DNA from: Oscheius tipulae
Taxonomy: Eukaryota; Nematoda; Chromadorea; Rhabditida; Rhabditidae
Direction of reading: 5' to 3'
Assembly (NCBI GenBank): GCA_037178975.1
Contig: JASJZH010000003.1
Span: forward strand, 1,240,001-1,304,000
Length of the DNA: 64,000 bases
Positions 63,514-64,000 of this stretch are shown here, in pieces. Below the pieces are notes generated by a model, which saw only the letters and a program-made list of their open reading frames with translations, ran no database searches and was not told the DNA's origin. A program made the position numbers and the translations under genes. The first letter of the stretch is position 1; the number at the start of each line of letters is the position of its first letter.

Positions 63514-64000
63514 GCCGAAATGTGGAATGAGAGGAGGGGGATCTGTTCTGAACCTTTGGGTTTCATAGAGGGGGCGGAGCGGCCTTTCTGTTGAAGGGCG
63601 GGGTCAGGGTGCCGGGCCACGACGGAAGTCTCTAAGAGAGAGGTTTTTCGACGAGAACAAAAGAGGGGTCGGGAGGTGTTTATCGAGATCAAACCCGGCG
63701 TTCCTGAATTGTAGGCTCACCATGGTATTTTTGCAGGAGCAGGTGCGGTAGGGGCTGATTTGTAATTAAAATAGCCATGACAAACGGATAAGAATCTAAA
63801 AATTGTTTATCGGAAAGGTACAGAGACAGAGATCTGCCACAGTTTATACGTTCTGTCACTGGTACGCATACGCATCTTTTTGTTCCCTTGTCTCTATCAG
63901 CCGATCCACTGTCGCTCTGTCCACGTTTACCTGTATTCATGGTAACCACCATGGCTCTTATCGAGTCTCTGTCTCTGCCCTTTTTCTTTCAGACTGTCTC
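63514..64000. other. Right-hand edge, no gene recognised
   Basis: 5' flank of the Pro-rich gene. A minus-strand frame of 87 codons (63689-63952) runs through CTGTCTC-type sequence and has no motif. Confidence 0.4.

Overview
The window looks like invertebrate, most probably nematode, nuclear DNA. Genes are split by short GT-AG introns (many 40-60 bases, with TTTTAG or TTTCAG acceptors). There is a small one-domain major-sperm-protein (MSP) gene of the nematode SSP type, a mariner element, a Helitron and many tRNA-derived repeats. MSP domains also occur in VAP proteins of other animals, so 'nematode' is an inference. All exon structures were read by eye from reading frames and splice signals.

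Layout. 1-11.8 kb: one very large ankyrin-repeat gene on the minus strand, cut by the left edge, built from repeated exon cassettes. A Lys/Gln-rich intronless gene (833-1801) sits antisense in one of its introns, and a 963-base foldback element in another. 14.6-18.6 kb: a secreted von Willebrand A protein and the MSP-domain protein, both minus. 20.4-21.2 kb: a four-segment membrane protein with two PPxY motifs. 21.8-26.2 kb: NOP2/NSUN1, the nucleolar rRNA m5C methyltransferase (minus). 27.2-39.2 kb: a repeat-rich block holding an apparently intact, intron-containing Helitron with an RPA-like gene and a Rep-helicase gene. Directly repeated sequence flanks it, and a satellite-like array follows. 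40.75-42.0 kb: a mariner element with intact TIRs and transposase. 44.1-50.2 kb: two PRPP synthetase genes, tail to tail, sharing a tract that I see as identical through introns as well as exons. 51.7-54.3 kb: ARP2, an Arp2/3 complex subunit. 55.5-63.5 kb: a small type I membrane protein, a five-finger GLI/ZIC-like zinc-finger gene with an antisense gene nested in an intron, a small secreted protein, and a short Pro-rich protein that may be Jupiter/HN1-like.

Five complete tRNA genes are present: His-GTG, Gln-CTG twice, Gln-TTG and Cys-GCA. At least ten further tRNA-like sequences are degenerate, and several belong to repeat families with copies elsewhere in the window (SINE-like). Introns and spacers carry many CTGTCTC/GAGACAG-type simple repeats, which produce long spurious Ser/Leu/Val-rich or Arg/Asp/Glu-rich reading frames on both strands.

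The genes do not form one pathway. The linked themes are sperm or cytoskeleton biology (MSP, ARP2), nucleotide and ribosome synthesis (PRPS, NOP2), and a dense, recently active mobile-element landscape.
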